Positions 35,284-44,808 are shown, numbered from the stretch's first letter. The stretch is DNA of 64,000 nucleotides from Sulfitobacter sp. (GCA_017854855.1 JAFMGZ010000012.1:1-64000); one strand, 5' to 3'. A program made the numbers and translations. Notes: a model not told the origin generated them from the sequence alone.

Positions 35284-36672
35284 ATGCGCTATATCTCTAC
35301 CCGTGGCACAGCGCCCGTTTTGTCGTTTGAAGACACCATGCTGACCGGATTGGCGCGGGATGGCGGGCTGTATGTCCCTGAAACGATCCCGACCCTGACC
35401 ACCGATCAGATCGCCGCGATGTCAGGCCAGTCCTATGAGGAAATCGCCTTTACCGTGATGCGCCCCTTTATCGGTGACACTTTTACCGATGATGAATTCC
35501 GCGAGTTGATCGCCAAGGCATATGCCACCTTCGGCCATGACGCCCGCGCACCGCTGGTGCAATTGGCCCCCAACCATTTCCTGCTTGAGCTTTTTCACGG
35601 GCCTACGCTGGCGTTCAAAGATTTTGCCATGCAGCTGATCGGCCAGATGTTTCAAAAGGCCCTTGGCCGCAAGGGCGCACGCGTAACAATCGTCGGGGCC
35701 ACCTCTGGCGATACGGGTTCTGCCGCGATTGAGGCGTTCCGTGGCCTTGATAATGTCGATGTCTTTATCCTGTATCCCCACGGTCGCGTCAGCGAAGTGC
35801 AACGTCGGCAGATGACAACGCCAGTGGAATCCAACGTGCATGCATTGGCCGTCGACGGCGATTTTGACGACTGTCAGGCGCGTCTCAAGGATATGTTCAA
35901 CGATTTTGAATTCCGCGATGGCGTCAAATTGGCCGGGGTCAATTCCATCAACTGGGGCCGCGTCCTGGCGCAGGTGGTCTATTACTTCAGCTCGGCCGTG
36001 TCGCTGGGCGCACCCGCGCGCGATGTCAGCTTTACGGTCCCAACGGGCAATTTTGGCGATATCTTTGCCGGCTATATAGCCAAGCGGATGGGGCTGCCGA
36101 TCAAGGATCTGGTGGTGGCCACGAACCAGAACGACATTCTGGACCGCTGCCTGAAAGGGCAGGGCTATCACAAGGGCAGCGTGCATCCGTCAATCAGCCC
36201 GTCGATGGACATTCAGGTGTCATCCAATTTTGAACGCGCTTTGTTTGATGCCTATGGGCGCGACGGCAATGCCGTGGCGCAACTGATGGCGGAACTGGGG
36301 CAGGGCGGCTTTGACGTCTCACAAGGGGCGATGCAGGTCTTGCAGGATACCTATAAATCCGGCCGCGCCTCAGAGGCGGAAACATCCGCGACCATCACAT
36401 CTGCCCTGAAAAGGACCGGTGAATTGCTATGCCCCCATTCCGCGATTGGGGTCAAAGTCGCCGATGAGCTGCGCGAGCAGGCCACGCCGATGATCACACT
36501 AGCCACCGCCCATCCCGCCAAATTCCCCGATGCGGTCGAAGCGGCAACTGGCCTGCGTCCCGCGCTTCCGGCACGGATGGCAGACCTGTTCGACCGTCCC
36601 GAACGTTTGACCCGCGTCGCCAATGATCTTTCTGCGCTCAAGGCGCACATCCTTGAGGCACTCGAAACATGA
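35284..36672 (+). CDS. thrC: Threonine synthase
   Basis: Converts O-phosphohomoserine to threonine with PLP. It is 462 residues, the longer class. The PLP lysine is K112 in GPTLAFKDFA. The phosphate-binding region GATSGDTGSAA follows at about 140-150, and a C-terminal PLP-fold part is present. It has a four-base gap from surf1 and overlaps the M16 gene by four bases (ATGA). Confidence 0.96.
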   Translation: MRYISTRGTAPVLSFEDTMLTGLARDGGLYVPETIPTLTTDQIAAMSGQSYEEIAFTVMRPFIGDTFTDDEFRELIAKAYATFGHDARAPLVQLAPNHFLLELFHGPTLAFKDFAMQLIGQMFQKALGRKGARVTIVGATSGDTGSAAIEAFRGLDNVDVFILYPHGRVSEVQRRQMTTPVESNVHALAVDGDFDDCQARLKDMFNDFEFRDGVKLAGVNSINWGRVLAQVVYYFSSAVSLGAPARDVSFTVPTGNFGDIFAGYIAKRMGLPIKDLVVATNQNDILDRCLKGQGYHKGSVHPSISPSMDIQVSSNFERALFDAYGRDGNAVAQLMAELGQGGFDVSQGAMQVLQDTYKSGRASEAETSATITSALKRTGELLCPHSAIGVKVADELREQATPMITLATAHPAKFPDAVEAATGLRPALPARMADLFDRPERLTRVANDLSALKAHILEALET

Positions 36673-37931
36673 GCTTGCAAGAACACCGCCTGTCCAACGG
36701 CTTTCGCATCGTCACCGAAAACATGCCCGGCCTTGCCTCGGCCTCTATCGGGGTCTGGGTCGCTGCAGGAGGGCGTCATGAAACGCCCCAGCAAAACGGC
36801 ATTGCGCATTTTCTGGAACATATGGCCTTCAAGGGCACGAAAAGACGCACGTCCTTGCAGATCGCCGAGGCGATCGAGGATGTCGGCGGCTATATCAACG
36901 CCTATACCAGCCGTGAGGTGACAGCCTATTATGTCCGGGTGTTGGAAAATGATGTCGCCCTCGGGCTGGATGTCATTGCAGATATCCTGCGCAACCCCGT
37001 GCTTGACCCAAATGAAATCGAGGTTGAGCGCGGCGTGATCCTGCAAGAGATCGGCCAGGCCCTGGATACGCCCGACGACGTGATCTTTGATTGGTTGCAG
37101 GAACAGGCCTATCCCGATCAACCGCTGGGCCGGACCATTCTGGGCCCGTCAGAGCGCGTGTCGAGTTTTAACCGCGAGGACCTGCAGGGTTTTATCGGTG
37201 ATCACTACGGGCCAGAGCAGATGATCCTGGCCGCTGCGGGTGCCGTGGACCACGACGAGATTGTCAAACTGGCCGAAACCCTGTTTGGCGACATGCCGGG
37301 CAAGCCGCTGTTCCAGATGGATGCGGCACGCTTTCAGGGCGGTGAATTCCGGCAGGTCAAATCACTGGAGCAGGCGCATTTCGCATTGGGCTTTGAATCT
37401 CCGGGCTACCGTGCGGATGACATCTATGTCGCGCAGATCTATGCCTCTGCCTTGGGCGGCGGCATGTCTTCGCGGTTGTTTCAGGAAATTCGCGAAAACC
37501 GGGGTCTGTGCTACACGATCTTTGCACAGGCGGGGGCCTATGCCGACACCGGGATGATGACGATCTATGCCGGCACCTCAGGCGAGCAATTGCCAGAGCT
37601 CGCATCCATCACCATAGATGAGATGAAGCGCGCCGCCTCTGACATGAGCCCGGCCGAAGTGGCCCGTGCCCGTGCCCAGATGAAAGCAGGCCTGTTGATG
37701 GGGCTGGAGAGCCCGTCAAACCGTGCCGAACGCCTTGCCCGTCTGGTCCAGATATGGGACCGCGTGCCGCCCCTGTCCGAAAGCATCGAAAAGATTGATG
37801 CGGTCACCACCGGCGATGTCCGTGATCTGGCGCAGCGCATGGCTGAAACCGCCCCCGCCGCCCTGGCACTCTACGGTCCCGTCGAAGCGGCACCGGGCCT
37901 TGAAACCCTAAAGGAGCGTCGTGCTGCCTGA
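36669..37931 (+). CDS. M16 family zinc peptidase (mitochondrial-processing-peptidase-like)
   Basis: 420 residues with the inverted zinc motif H47-F-L-E50-H51 in AHFLEHMAF and the distal glutamate in the conserved EVERGVILQEI segment (about 118-128). It is single-domain-pair length and resembles bacterial M16B peptidases. Substrates are unknown. It overlaps the thrC stop by four bases and the next GNAT gene by one base (TGATG), so the three form an operon. Confidence 0.92.
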   Translation: MSLQEHRLSNGFRIVTENMPGLASASIGVWVAAGGRHETPQQNGIAHFLEHMAFKGTKRRTSLQIAEAIEDVGGYINAYTSREVTAYYVRVLENDVALGLDVIADILRNPVLDPNEIEVERGVILQEIGQALDTPDDVIFDWLQEQAYPDQPLGRTILGPSERVSSFNREDLQGFIGDHYGPEQMILAAAGAVDHDEIVKLAETLFGDMPGKPLFQMDAARFQGGEFRQVKSLEQAHFALGFESPGYRADDIYVAQIYASALGGGMSSRLFQEIRENRGLCYTIFAQAGAYADTGMMTIYAGTSGEQLPELASITIDEMKRAASDMSPAEVARARAQMKAGLLMGLESPSNRAERLARLVQIWDRVPPLSESIEKIDAVTTGDVRDLAQRMAETAPAALALYGPVEAAPGLETLKERRAA

Positions 37932-38515
37932 TGCTGCTGATCAAACGAAAATTGAGGATCGAGACAGAGAGGATGACACTGCGTCCCCCCGTCCATTCCG
38001 ATTTTCGCGATTGGTCAGCGCTGAGGGTCAAGAGCAGGGATTTCCTGACCGTTTGGGAACCCGCATGGGCCGATGATCACCTGACCCGCAAGGCCTTTAC
38101 CAACCGGGTCTATTGGGCGCAGCGTTCGATAACTTCCGGCAGCGCCTTGCCGCTGTTCTTGATCCGCCGCGAGGATGAGGCGCTGATGGGGGCGATCACG
38201 CTGGACAATATTCGGCGGGGGCCTGCCCAGGCCGGCACGCTGGGCTATTGGACCGGCCAGCCCTACATCCGACAAGGTTACATGCGCGAGGCGATCCATG
38301 CCATCGTGCACCATGCGTTCACCCGGCTTGACCTCAGCCGCATCGAAGCGGCCTGCCTGCCGGAAAATCAGGCCTCACGCGGTCTGCTGGAAAAGGCGGG
38401 GTTCAAATATGAGGGCGTCGCGCAAAGCTATCTGCAGATTGACGGGCGCTGGCGCACCCATGTCCTTTATGCAGCCCTGCGCAGTGACCGGCGCGGCAAG
38501 ACCGACGTGGGTTAA
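37931..38515 (+). CDS. GNAT N-acetyltransferase, RimJ/RimL type
   Basis: 194 residues. The typical RimJ/L segments are visible: an N-terminal LRIETERMTLRPP, GYWTGQPYIRQGYMREA at about 110-125 and the C-terminal RIEAACLPENQASRGLLEKA. These enzymes acetylate protein N-termini or small molecules; the substrate is unknown. The start ATG 37931 overlaps the M16 stop codon (TGATG). Confidence 0.85.
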   Translation: MLLIKRKLRIETERMTLRPPVHSDFRDWSALRVKSRDFLTVWEPAWADDHLTRKAFTNRVYWAQRSITSGSALPLFLIRREDEALMGAITLDNIRRGPAQAGTLGYWTGQPYIRQGYMREAIHAIVHHAFTRLDLSRIEAACLPENQASRGLLEKAGFKYEGVAQSYLQIDGRWRTHVLYAALRSDRRGKTDVG

Positions 38516-38547
38516 GCGGGCTCTGGCGTGTTCACGCAAAGGCCCGC
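38516..38547. terminator. Hairpin between convergent genes
   Basis: GCGGGC (38516-38521) pairs with GCCCGC (38542-38547), and inside it GCGTG (38526-38530) pairs with CACGC (38533-38537), giving a stem in two parts. It lies directly after the GNAT stop codon and before the convergent SHMT-like gene ending at 38570. Confidence 0.5.
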
Positions 38548-38569
38548 GTTTGGTGTGCCGACACACACC

Positions 38570-39883
38570 TTAGCCGACGAAATGCAATGTCTGGAATTGT
38601 GACCGCAAGGCGCGGGTTTCCGCAGCCAGATCTTCGGGCGCATTGCACTGCAGCGCCTTGGCAATCAGGGCGGCGAGGGGCTCCACGTCTTTGACGCCCA
38701 CGCCCCAGCGGACCAGTTCAGGTGTGCCAATGCGCAAACCGTTCATATCGCCGGGCACATCCGCCACGGGCAGGCCAATGCCGCAGGCCAGAAAACCTGC
38801 CTTGCGCAGGGTTTTTGATGCGGCCTGACCACCGCCGAAATCAGCAGCTTTGATGGCGAATTGATGGGAATTGGTGATCCCGCGATCAGCGGCATAGACC
38901 GGCAGACCATGTGCTGCCAATGCATGCCCCAGCGCGCGGGCAACCACGATCATCTCGGCGGCATAGGCCTGACCGTAGTCAATCCAATCCAGCATGGTCA
39001 GTGCCAGGGCCGCAGATTTGGCCGCATCAAAGTTTGCGGTCATGCCGGGAAAGGCGATGGCATCCAGCCGTTCGGCCATTTCTGGATCATTGCTGACAAT
39101 CAGCCCGCCAGCAGGGCCACCAAGGCTTTTGTAGGTGCTCATCGTCATCAGATGCGCGCCTTCCTTCAGCGGGTTGCGCCATGCGCGCCCGGCGATGATG
39201 CCGCATTGATGGGCCGCATCGAACAGCACCTTGGCCCCCACTTCATCGGCGATGGCGCGTACCTCTGCCACGGGGTGTTCAAACAGGTTCAGTGAGGACC
39301 CGATGGTGATCAAACGGGGCTTTACCTGATGGGCCAATATGCGCAGCGCGTCGATGTCCACGGTGTAGCCATCCGCATTCACCGGGGCCGCGACCGTATT
39401 GAGCCCATAAAGTCCCGCACATCCCGCCCCGTGGTGTGTGACGTGACCGCCAACCGACGGCGGTGGCGCGATGATCGTATCGCCGGGCTTGCAGATGGCC
39501 ATGAACCCGTAAAGATTGGCAATCGCACCGGAAGGCACGCGTATTTCGGCAAATTTCGCGTCGAACACCTGCGCACAAAGTTCGGCGGCAATCACCTCTA
39601 TCTCTTCGATCGCCTCAAGACCCATTTCGTATTTGTCGCCCGGATAGCCCAGTGAGGGGCGCGTGCCTATGCCGCTGGACAGGATCGCCTCGGCGCGGGG
39701 TGACATCACGTTGGTGGCGGGATTGAGGTTGAAACATTCCCGCTCATGGATGTCGCGGTTTGCCTCTGCCAGCGCATGCAGCCTGTCCGCGATGGCAGCT
39801 GTGCCCTGCACAGAAGTCCGCTGCGCGATGTCCTGAACCCGGTTTTCGCAGGCCGCAGGGACCCATGTGCGTTTGTCCAGCAT
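38570..39883 (-). CDS. Diverged serine hydroxymethyltransferase-like PLP enzyme
   Basis: 437 residues with the SHMT fold. SGYPGDKYE-like and PSGAIANLYGF segments match SHMT positions. The PLP residues D222 (LFDAAHQ), H225 and lysine K252 are present. The segment around the lysine reads MSTYKSLGGPAGG, whereas SHMT proper has TTTHKTLRGPRGG: the His before the lysine is Tyr and an Arg is lost. It may act on another substrate, such as alpha-methylserine or a beta-hydroxy amino acid; this is inference. The start ATG 39883 has AGGAG six bases upstream. It is divergent from the hydrolase gene at 40017. Confidence 0.75.
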   Translation of the reverse strand: MLDKRTWVPAACENRVQDIAQRTSVQGTAAIADRLHALAEANRDIHERECFNLNPATNVMSPRAEAILSSGIGTRPSLGYPGDKYEMGLEAIEEIEVIAAELCAQVFDAKFAEIRVPSGAIANLYGFMAICKPGDTIIAPPPSVGGHVTHHGAGCAGLYGLNTVAAPVNADGYTVDIDALRILAHQVKPRLITIGSSLNLFEHPVAEVRAIADEVGAKVLFDAAHQCGIIAGRAWRNPLKEGAHLMTMSTYKSLGGPAGGLIVSNDPEMAERLDAIAFPGMTANFDAAKSAALALTMLDWIDYGQAYAAEMIVVARALGHALAAHGLPVYAADRGITNSHQFAIKAADFGGGQAASKTLRKAGFLACGIGLPVADVPGDMNGLRIGTPELVRWGVGVKDVEPLAALIAKALQCNAPEDLAAETRALRSQFQTLHFVG

Positions 39884-40016
39884 GATATTCTCCTTGATCA
39901 GAACGCCCAAAAGGACAGCTCATTGTGTCTCTTTGTCACGTTCTTTTGAGCAGCAAAGAGAGATTTGATGACCTTTGCAAAAGCTGTGCTAGTTTTTCAA
40001 CAAGGAGGCAATGCCG

Positions 40017-40835
40017 ATGATCCGACTGAGTTTGATATTTTCTCTGCTGCTGCCCGGTTTGGCCATCGCCCAGGACCGCACGCCCAGCCATTGCATTGCA
40101 TTGGCCGATGCGACCCCGGGCATGGCATATGTCACCAAAGCCAGCCTGCCCGAGGTTGCGGCCGAAAACGTGTATCTGCATTATATCGCCCATGCGTCAT
40201 TTTTGATCCGCAGCCATCAGGGGCTGAACATGGTGACTGATTTCACCGGCTTTACAGGTACGCTGCCGCTTATCCCCGATGTGGTGACGATGAACCACGC
40301 CCATGACAGCCATTGGACGGCCTTTCCCGATCCCGCGATCCCCCATGCCTTGCAGGGCTGGGGCGATTTTGGCGAGGGGGTGAAACATCACCTTGATCTG
40401 GGCGAGGTACTGGTGCGCAATGTCTCGACCGATATACGGTCGGACTTTACCGGCATTGAACCCAATGGAAATTCGATTTTCGTGTTTGAGATGGCAGGCC
40501 TGTGCATCGGTCATCTGGGGCATCTGCACCACGCGCCCGACCCGGCACAATACGCGGCCCTGGGGCGTCTCGATGTGGTGATGGCCCCGGTTGACGGGGG
40601 CTATACGCTGGACCAGCCGACGATGATTGCGGTGCTCAAACGGCTCAAGTCCTCTATCGTGATCCCGATGCATTGGTTCTCTGACTTTGCCTTGGATGAT
40701 TTCCTGGAAGGGATGCGCGATGATTTCTCTATCGTGCATGTCGACGGCCCCTCGCTGACGGTGTCTCTTGATCGGTTGCCATCAAGACCCACGATCATGG
40801 TGCTGCGGCCATCCTATCTCAATGTGACAAGATAG
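40017..40835 (+). CDS. Secreted MBL-fold metallo-hydrolase
   Basis: 272 residues: a signal peptide (about 1-19, ending AIA) then a metallo-beta-lactamase fold related to UlaG/ComEC-type hydrolases. The zinc motif is H94-x-H96-D97-x-H99, with further histidines in GHLGHLHHAP and IPMHWF. The start is ATG 40017, eight bases after AAGGAGG (40002-40008); the ATG at 40011 is too close to that site. The substrate is unknown. It is divergent from the SHMT-like gene and followed by a FAD-linked dehydrogenase. Confidence 0.82.
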   Translation: MIRLSLIFSLLLPGLAIAQDRTPSHCIALADATPGMAYVTKASLPEVAAENVYLHYIAHASFLIRSHQGLNMVTDFTGFTGTLPLIPDVVTMNHAHDSHWTAFPDPAIPHALQGWGDFGEGVKHHLDLGEVLVRNVSTDIRSDFTGIEPNGNSIFVFEMAGLCIGHLGHLHHAPDPAQYAALGRLDVVMAPVDGGYTLDQPTMIAVLKRLKSSIVIPMHWFSDFALDDFLEGMRDDFSIVHVDGPSLTVSLDRLPSRPTIMVLRPSYLNVTR

Positions 40836-40874
40836 GCGCTTGCATCCCGCACCATTCCACCAGATCAAAGACCC

Positions 40875-42293
40875 ATGACATTGAACCCCGCCGACACCGC
40901 CTTTCGTGATCGCCTCGCAGCTGTGCTGCCCGACGATGTTTTTCGTGCCGTTGAACCCCGCTACCTCGAAGAACCGCGCGGGCGTTATGCCGGGCAATCG
41001 GCGCTGCTGGCCCTGCCGCGCAGCGCAGAGCAGGTGGCAACCTTGATCCGTCATGCATCCGACGCCCGCGTGGGTGTCGTACCCTATGGCGGCGGGACCG
41101 GCCTTGTCGGGGGGCAGATTGCGTCTGATGGTCCTGCACCGCTGATCCTGTCGCTTGAACGGATGAACAAGGTCCGCGATGTCTTTGCCCAAGAGAACGT
41201 GCTGATCGCCGAAGCAGGCGTTGTGCTGGCGGATGTGCAGGCCGCCGCCGATCAGGCGGGGCTTTTGTTTCCCCTGTCGCTGGCCGCCCAAGGGTCGGCG
41301 CGCATCGGTGGTAACCTTGCCACCAATGCGGGTGGGACAGGCGTGCTGCGCTATGGCAATGCGCGTGATCTGTGTTTGGGGTTGGAGGCCGTGCTGCCTG
41401 ATGGGCAAATCTGGCATGGCCTGACGCGCCTGCGCAAGAATAACACCGGCTATGACCTGCGCCATTTGCTGATCGGGTCCGAAGGGACGCTGGGCGTGAT
41501 CACCGCCGCCGCCCTGAAACTTTTTGCCAAACCGCCCAGAACCGGCACCGCATTACTGGCGGTCAAAAGCCCGAAAGCCGCGCTTGCGCTGTTGTCACTG
41601 GCCCGCGCGCATCTGGGTGAGATGGTCAGCGCATTTGAACTGATCCACCGCCAGGGCTATGATTTCCTGACCGAGAAACTGCCAGGTATCCGCCAGCCCT
41701 TTGCGGCTCCGCCGGAATGGACTGTCCTGATCGAGGTGGGCCTGAGCGGTGATCTGGATCCCGCCTCCAGCCTTGAGACAGTTTTTGCCTCGGCTCTTGA
41801 GGCGGGGCTGGTCGAGGATGGGCTGATCGCCCAGAACCAGCAGCAGTCTGATGATTTCTGGAAGATCCGCGAAATGATCCCAGAGGCAAACCGCCTTGTC
41901 GGGTCCGTCTCAAGCCATGATATTTCGGTGCCCCTGGGGGCCATCCCCGATTTCATCACCAAGGGAGGCGCGGTGATTGCCGCCATCGGGGATTTCCGGA
42001 TCAATTGCTTTGGCCATGTCGGGGATGGCAACCTGCATTACAATATCTTTCCCGCGCCCGGCAAAACCCGCGCCGATCATGAAGCCGACCGTCCCGTGAT
42101 CAAACGGGCGGTACATGACCTGGTCCATGAGATGGGCGGTTCGATCAGTGCAGAGCATGGGATTGGCCGGCTCAAGGTTGCTGATCTGGAACGCTATGGC
42201 GATCCGGCCAAACTGTCGGCGATGCGCGCGATCAAGGCAGCGCTGGATCCCAGGGGAATTATGAACCCCGGTGCCGTGGTGCGCGGAACCTGA
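40875..42293 (+). CDS. FAD-linked D-2-hydroxyacid dehydrogenase (GlcD/D2HGDH family)
   Basis: 472 residues: an N-terminal FAD-binding PCMH domain with VVPYGGGTGLVGGQ (about 68-81) and a C-terminal FAD-oxidase domain with NCFGHVGDGNLHYN, whose histidines bind the substrate metal. It oxidises D-lactate, glycolate or D-2-hydroxyglutarate; the length and NGAGTGV-less motif do not decide which. No clear ribosome site precedes ATG 40875. It ends 13 bases before the convergent apt gene. Confidence 0.85.
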   Translation: MTLNPADTAFRDRLAAVLPDDVFRAVEPRYLEEPRGRYAGQSALLALPRSAEQVATLIRHASDARVGVVPYGGGTGLVGGQIASDGPAPLILSLERMNKVRDVFAQENVLIAEAGVVLADVQAAADQAGLLFPLSLAAQGSARIGGNLATNAGGTGVLRYGNARDLCLGLEAVLPDGQIWHGLTRLRKNNTGYDLRHLLIGSEGTLGVITAAALKLFAKPPRTGTALLAVKSPKAALALLSLARAHLGEMVSAFELIHRQGYDFLTEKLPGIRQPFAAPPEWTVLIEVGLSGDLDPASSLETVFASALEAGLVEDGLIAQNQQQSDDFWKIREMIPEANRLVGSVSSHDISVPLGAIPDFITKGGAVIAAIGDFRINCFGHVGDGNLHYNIFPAPGKTRADHEADRPVIKRAVHDLVHEMGGSISAEHGIGRLKVADLERYGDPAKLSAMRAIKAALDPRGIMNPGAVVRGT

Positions 42294-42306
42294 ACCCCTT
42301 GACGCA

Positions 42307-42837
42307 TTAAAGCCCGTCAAAGGCGCATAGGGCGTGCACCTCCATCCCCATCGCCTCCAGCTTCTTGCGACCGCCAAGGTCTGGCAGATCTATGATAAAG
42401 GCGGTTGAAACGATCTCGCCGCCCAGCCGTTCGATCAGCTTGATCCCGGCCTCGGCGGTGCCGCCCGTGGCCAGCAGGTCATCCACCACAAGGATCTTTT
42501 CGCCCGGCTGAATGGCATCATCATGGATTTCGACAATCGCCTCGCCATACTCCAGCTTGTATTCCTGGCTGATCGTGGTGCCGGGCAGCTTGCCTTTCTT
42601 GCGGATCGGGACAAAGCCCACAGACAGTTGATGCGCAATCGCACCCCCAAGGATAAAGCCGCGGGCCTCAAGGCCCACCACCTTGTCAATCCGCATCCCG
42701 GCATAGGGGTGCAGCATCTGGTCAATGGCCATGCGAAACCCGCGCGGATCGGCGAATAATGTGGTCACATCGCGGAACATGATCCCTTCATGTGGAAAAT
42801 CGACAATCGTGCGGATGTAGTCTTTGACAGTTTTCAT
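42307..42837 (-). CDS. apt: Adenine phosphoribosyltransferase
   Basis: Converts adenine and PRPP to AMP and pyrophosphate. It is 176 residues. The PRPP-binding loop [15 protein letters not shown] is at about 119-133 and the typical [12 protein letters not shown] at 14-25. The start overlaps the stop of the upstream exporter gene by four bases. Adenine comes from MtnP, encoded further upstream on the same strand, so the genes form a methylthioadenosine-to-AMP salvage route. Confidence 0.96.
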   Translation of the reverse strand: MKTVKDYIRTIVDFPHEGIMFRDVTTLFADPRGFRMAIDQMLHPYAGMRIDKVVGLEARGFILGGAIAHQLSVGFVPIRKKGKLPGTTISQEYKLEYGEAIVEIHDDAIQPGEKILVVDDLLATGGTAEAGIKLIERLGGEIVSTAFIIDLPDLGGRKKLEAMGMEVHALCAFDGL

Positions 42838-43463
42838 GTTGTGCTCCGGCGCAAGGTGGCGGTCAGGATGCCCATGGTGATCAATGCCGCACCGCCAGCG
42901 CGGGTGATCCAGGTGATGAGGGAAGGCCGTGCAATGACACGGCGCAGACGGTCTGCCAAAAGCGCATAGGCAAAAGCATTCAGCGCGGCAAGACCCACGA
43001 AGGTCACGATCAAGATGCCGAACTGCGGCAGCAGCGGCACGCCGGGCGTGATGAACTGCGGGACAAAGGCAATGAAAAAGGCGATGGATTTTGGGTTAAG
43101 TGCGGTGACAGCTGCCGCATGGCCAAAGACCTGCCTTGCCGTCACATCGCCACTTTGCGGCAGGCGCATACCATCTGCGGGCGCTGATTTGATCAGCCGG
43201 GCACCCAGCCAGATCAGATAGGCCGCACCGACCCATTTCAGCGCGACAAACACCGTGGCAGAGGCCATGACCAGCGCCCCAAGTCCCGCCAATGACGCCG
43301 TCATCGCGACCAGATCGCCCAACGCCACACCGGCCGCCGACGCGACAGCGACAGGGCGGCCTTTGCTCAGCGCATAGCTGAGCACCAAAAGAACCGTGGG
43401 GCCCGGGATCAGCAAAAGAGCGGTAGAGGCCGCAACGAAGGTCAGCCAAAGTTCAAAGGACAT
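42834..43463 (-). CDS. LysE/RhtB family exporter
   Basis: 209 residues with about five to six membrane helices and the LysE/RhtB signature region [17 protein letters not shown] near residues 17-33 and [18 protein letters not shown]. The family exports amino acids and related compounds. The start ATG 43463 has GGAG seven bases upstream. It lies between mtnP (180 bases upstream) and apt, overlapping apt. A purine or methylthio-compound substrate would suit its place but is unproven. Confidence 0.85.
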   Translation of the reverse strand: MSFELWLTFVAASTALLLIPGPTVLLVLSYALSKGRPVAVASAAGVALGDLVAMTASLAGLGALVMASATVFVALKWVGAAYLIWLGARLIKSAPADGMRLPQSGDVTARQVFGHAAAVTALNPKSIAFFIAFVPQFITPGVPLLPQFGILIVTFVGLAALNAFAYALLADRLRRVIARPSLITWITRAGGAALITMGILTATLRRSTT

Positions 43464-43571
43464 GCACATGCTCCGGTCGCTCAAGCGTTTCTGGGACTGC
43501 TTGGCACATCAAATATCCCCTGCCGCGTTGAAATATTTTGTTTCAGGCAGCGCCAAGAGGCTCAGCGTATT

Positions 43572-43588
43572 CCCAAAACGCTTTTGGG
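43572..43588 (-). terminator. Small hairpin between mtnP and the exporter gene
   Basis: CCCAAAA (43572-43578) and TTTTGGG (43582-43588) form a perfect 7-bp stem with a three-base CGC apex. It lies in the 180-base gap after the mtnP stop codon. On the mtnP transcript the right arm ends in TTTTGGG, so termination is only possible, not clear. Confidence 0.35.
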
Positions 43589-43642
43589 GCCAGCACAGGC
43601 AGCGCGCCCGCCCCAGATCAAGTTTCGGGCTCCATCGGACTG

Positions 43643-44515
43643 TCAGAGCAGCCGCCCCGCCACCGCGTCCAGCTTGGCCATCAGCGCAGGGTCGCGGGCG
43701 TCCGGTTGGGTCAGGATTGCATATTCCAGCGCGCGGTCACAGCCATGCGGGCAGGGCGCGCGTTCAGCGCCCAACAGTTTGGGCAAACGGGCGACCATGT
43801 TCCGCCCCTTGTCCGCGTTACCCATCAGCGTGGCGATGATGGCGGTGACATCTACCTCGCCGTGGTCGGGATGCCAGCTGTCATAATCGGTGATCATGGC
43901 CACCGACGCATAGCAAAGCTCTGCTTCGCGGGCCAGTTTGGCCTCTGGCATATTGGTCATTCCGATAACATCCGCACCCCAGCTTGTCCGGTACATTTTG
44001 GATTCCGCGAGCGTGGAGAATTGCGGCCCCTCCATCGCCAGATAGGTGCCCCCGCGGTGCACCTTGATCCCTGCATCCCGAGCGGCTGTCTCGCAGGCGT
44101 CGCCCAGACGCGGGCAGGTCGGGTGCGCCACGCTGACATGGGCCACGCATCCGGTGCCAAAGAATGACTTTTCGCGCGCAAAGGTCCGGTCGATGAATTG
44201 GTCCACGATGACGAAATCACCCGGTGCCATTTCCTCGCGGAATGATCCGCAGGCCGAAACGGAGATGACATCGGTGCAGCCCAGACGTTTGAGCGCGTCA
44301 ATATTGGCCCGGTATGGAACGGTTGAAGGGCTATGCACATGGCCGCGTCCGTGGCGGGGCAGAAAAGCCATTTCAATACCGTCCAATATCCCGGTCAGGA
44401 TCGCATCAGACGGTGTGCCCCAGGGGGTCTGGACCTGGATCCAGTCAGCCCCTTCCAACCCGTCGATGTCATAGATCCCCGACCCGCCGATCACGGCGAT
44501 TTTCGTAGCTGTCAT
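43643..44515 (-). CDS. mtnP: S-methyl-5'-thioadenosine phosphorylase
   Basis: Splits methylthioadenosine into adenine and methylthioribose-1-phosphate. It is 290 residues with the phosphate motif GGSGIYD (about 8-14), RHGRGHVHSPSTVPYRAN (a run typical of MTAP) and GGTYLAMEGPQFST for substrate binding. I start at MTATKIAVIG (44515), which has GGGG about seven bases upstream. Apt, which uses the adenine, is encoded downstream. Confidence 0.95.
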   Translation of the reverse strand: MTATKIAVIGGSGIYDIDGLEGADWIQVQTPWGTPSDAILTGILDGIEMAFLPRHGRGHVHSPSTVPYRANIDALKRLGCTDVISVSACGSFREEMAPGDFVIVDQFIDRTFAREKSFFGTGCVAHVSVAHPTCPRLGDACETAARDAGIKVHRGGTYLAMEGPQFSTLAESKMYRTSWGADVIGMTNMPEAKLAREAELCYASVAMITDYDSWHPDHGEVDVTAIIATLMGNADKGRNMVARLPKLLGAERAPCPHGCDRALEYAILTQPDARDPALMAKLDAVAGRLL

Positions 44516-44676
44516 AAAGGCCCCATCTGTCTGTTTCACCGGGCATTCTGCCCCGCGCCGCCCAGCGTGGAAAGCCCCGAAATTCGCATCAGGCAGGATT
44601 GGCGCTGTCACGGGTTGGGGGAAATGCCTGGGTACCGGTCAGTGTAGCGGTTCGGGCAAAAGACGTGTCGAGGCAT

Positions 44677-44729
44677 CAAATGCCAAGGACGGTCAGGGCA
44701 GGCTGACCCGGTGCTACCCTTGGCATTTG
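44677..44729 (+). promoter_or_regulatory. Structured leader, nested hairpin before the SulP gene
   Basis: CAAATGCCAAGG (44677-44688) pairs perfectly with CCTTGGCATTTG (44718-44729), a 12-bp outer stem. Inside it GGTCAG (44691-44696) pairs with CTGACC (44703-44708) across a six-base loop. In addition, GGCAT at 44672-44676 can pair with ATGCC at 44680-44684 instead of the outer stem, so two exclusive folds exist. The element is 80 bases before the start codon. It matches no riboswitch I recognise. The rest of the 293-base gap has no open frame of note. Confidence 0.6.
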
Positions 44730-44808
44730 GTCCGATCTGGTATAGCGACCGCCCAAACATGGCCTTGTAGGGCTGAAATCCCCCGTTCCGGTATAAGAAG
44801 GAAGCCTG

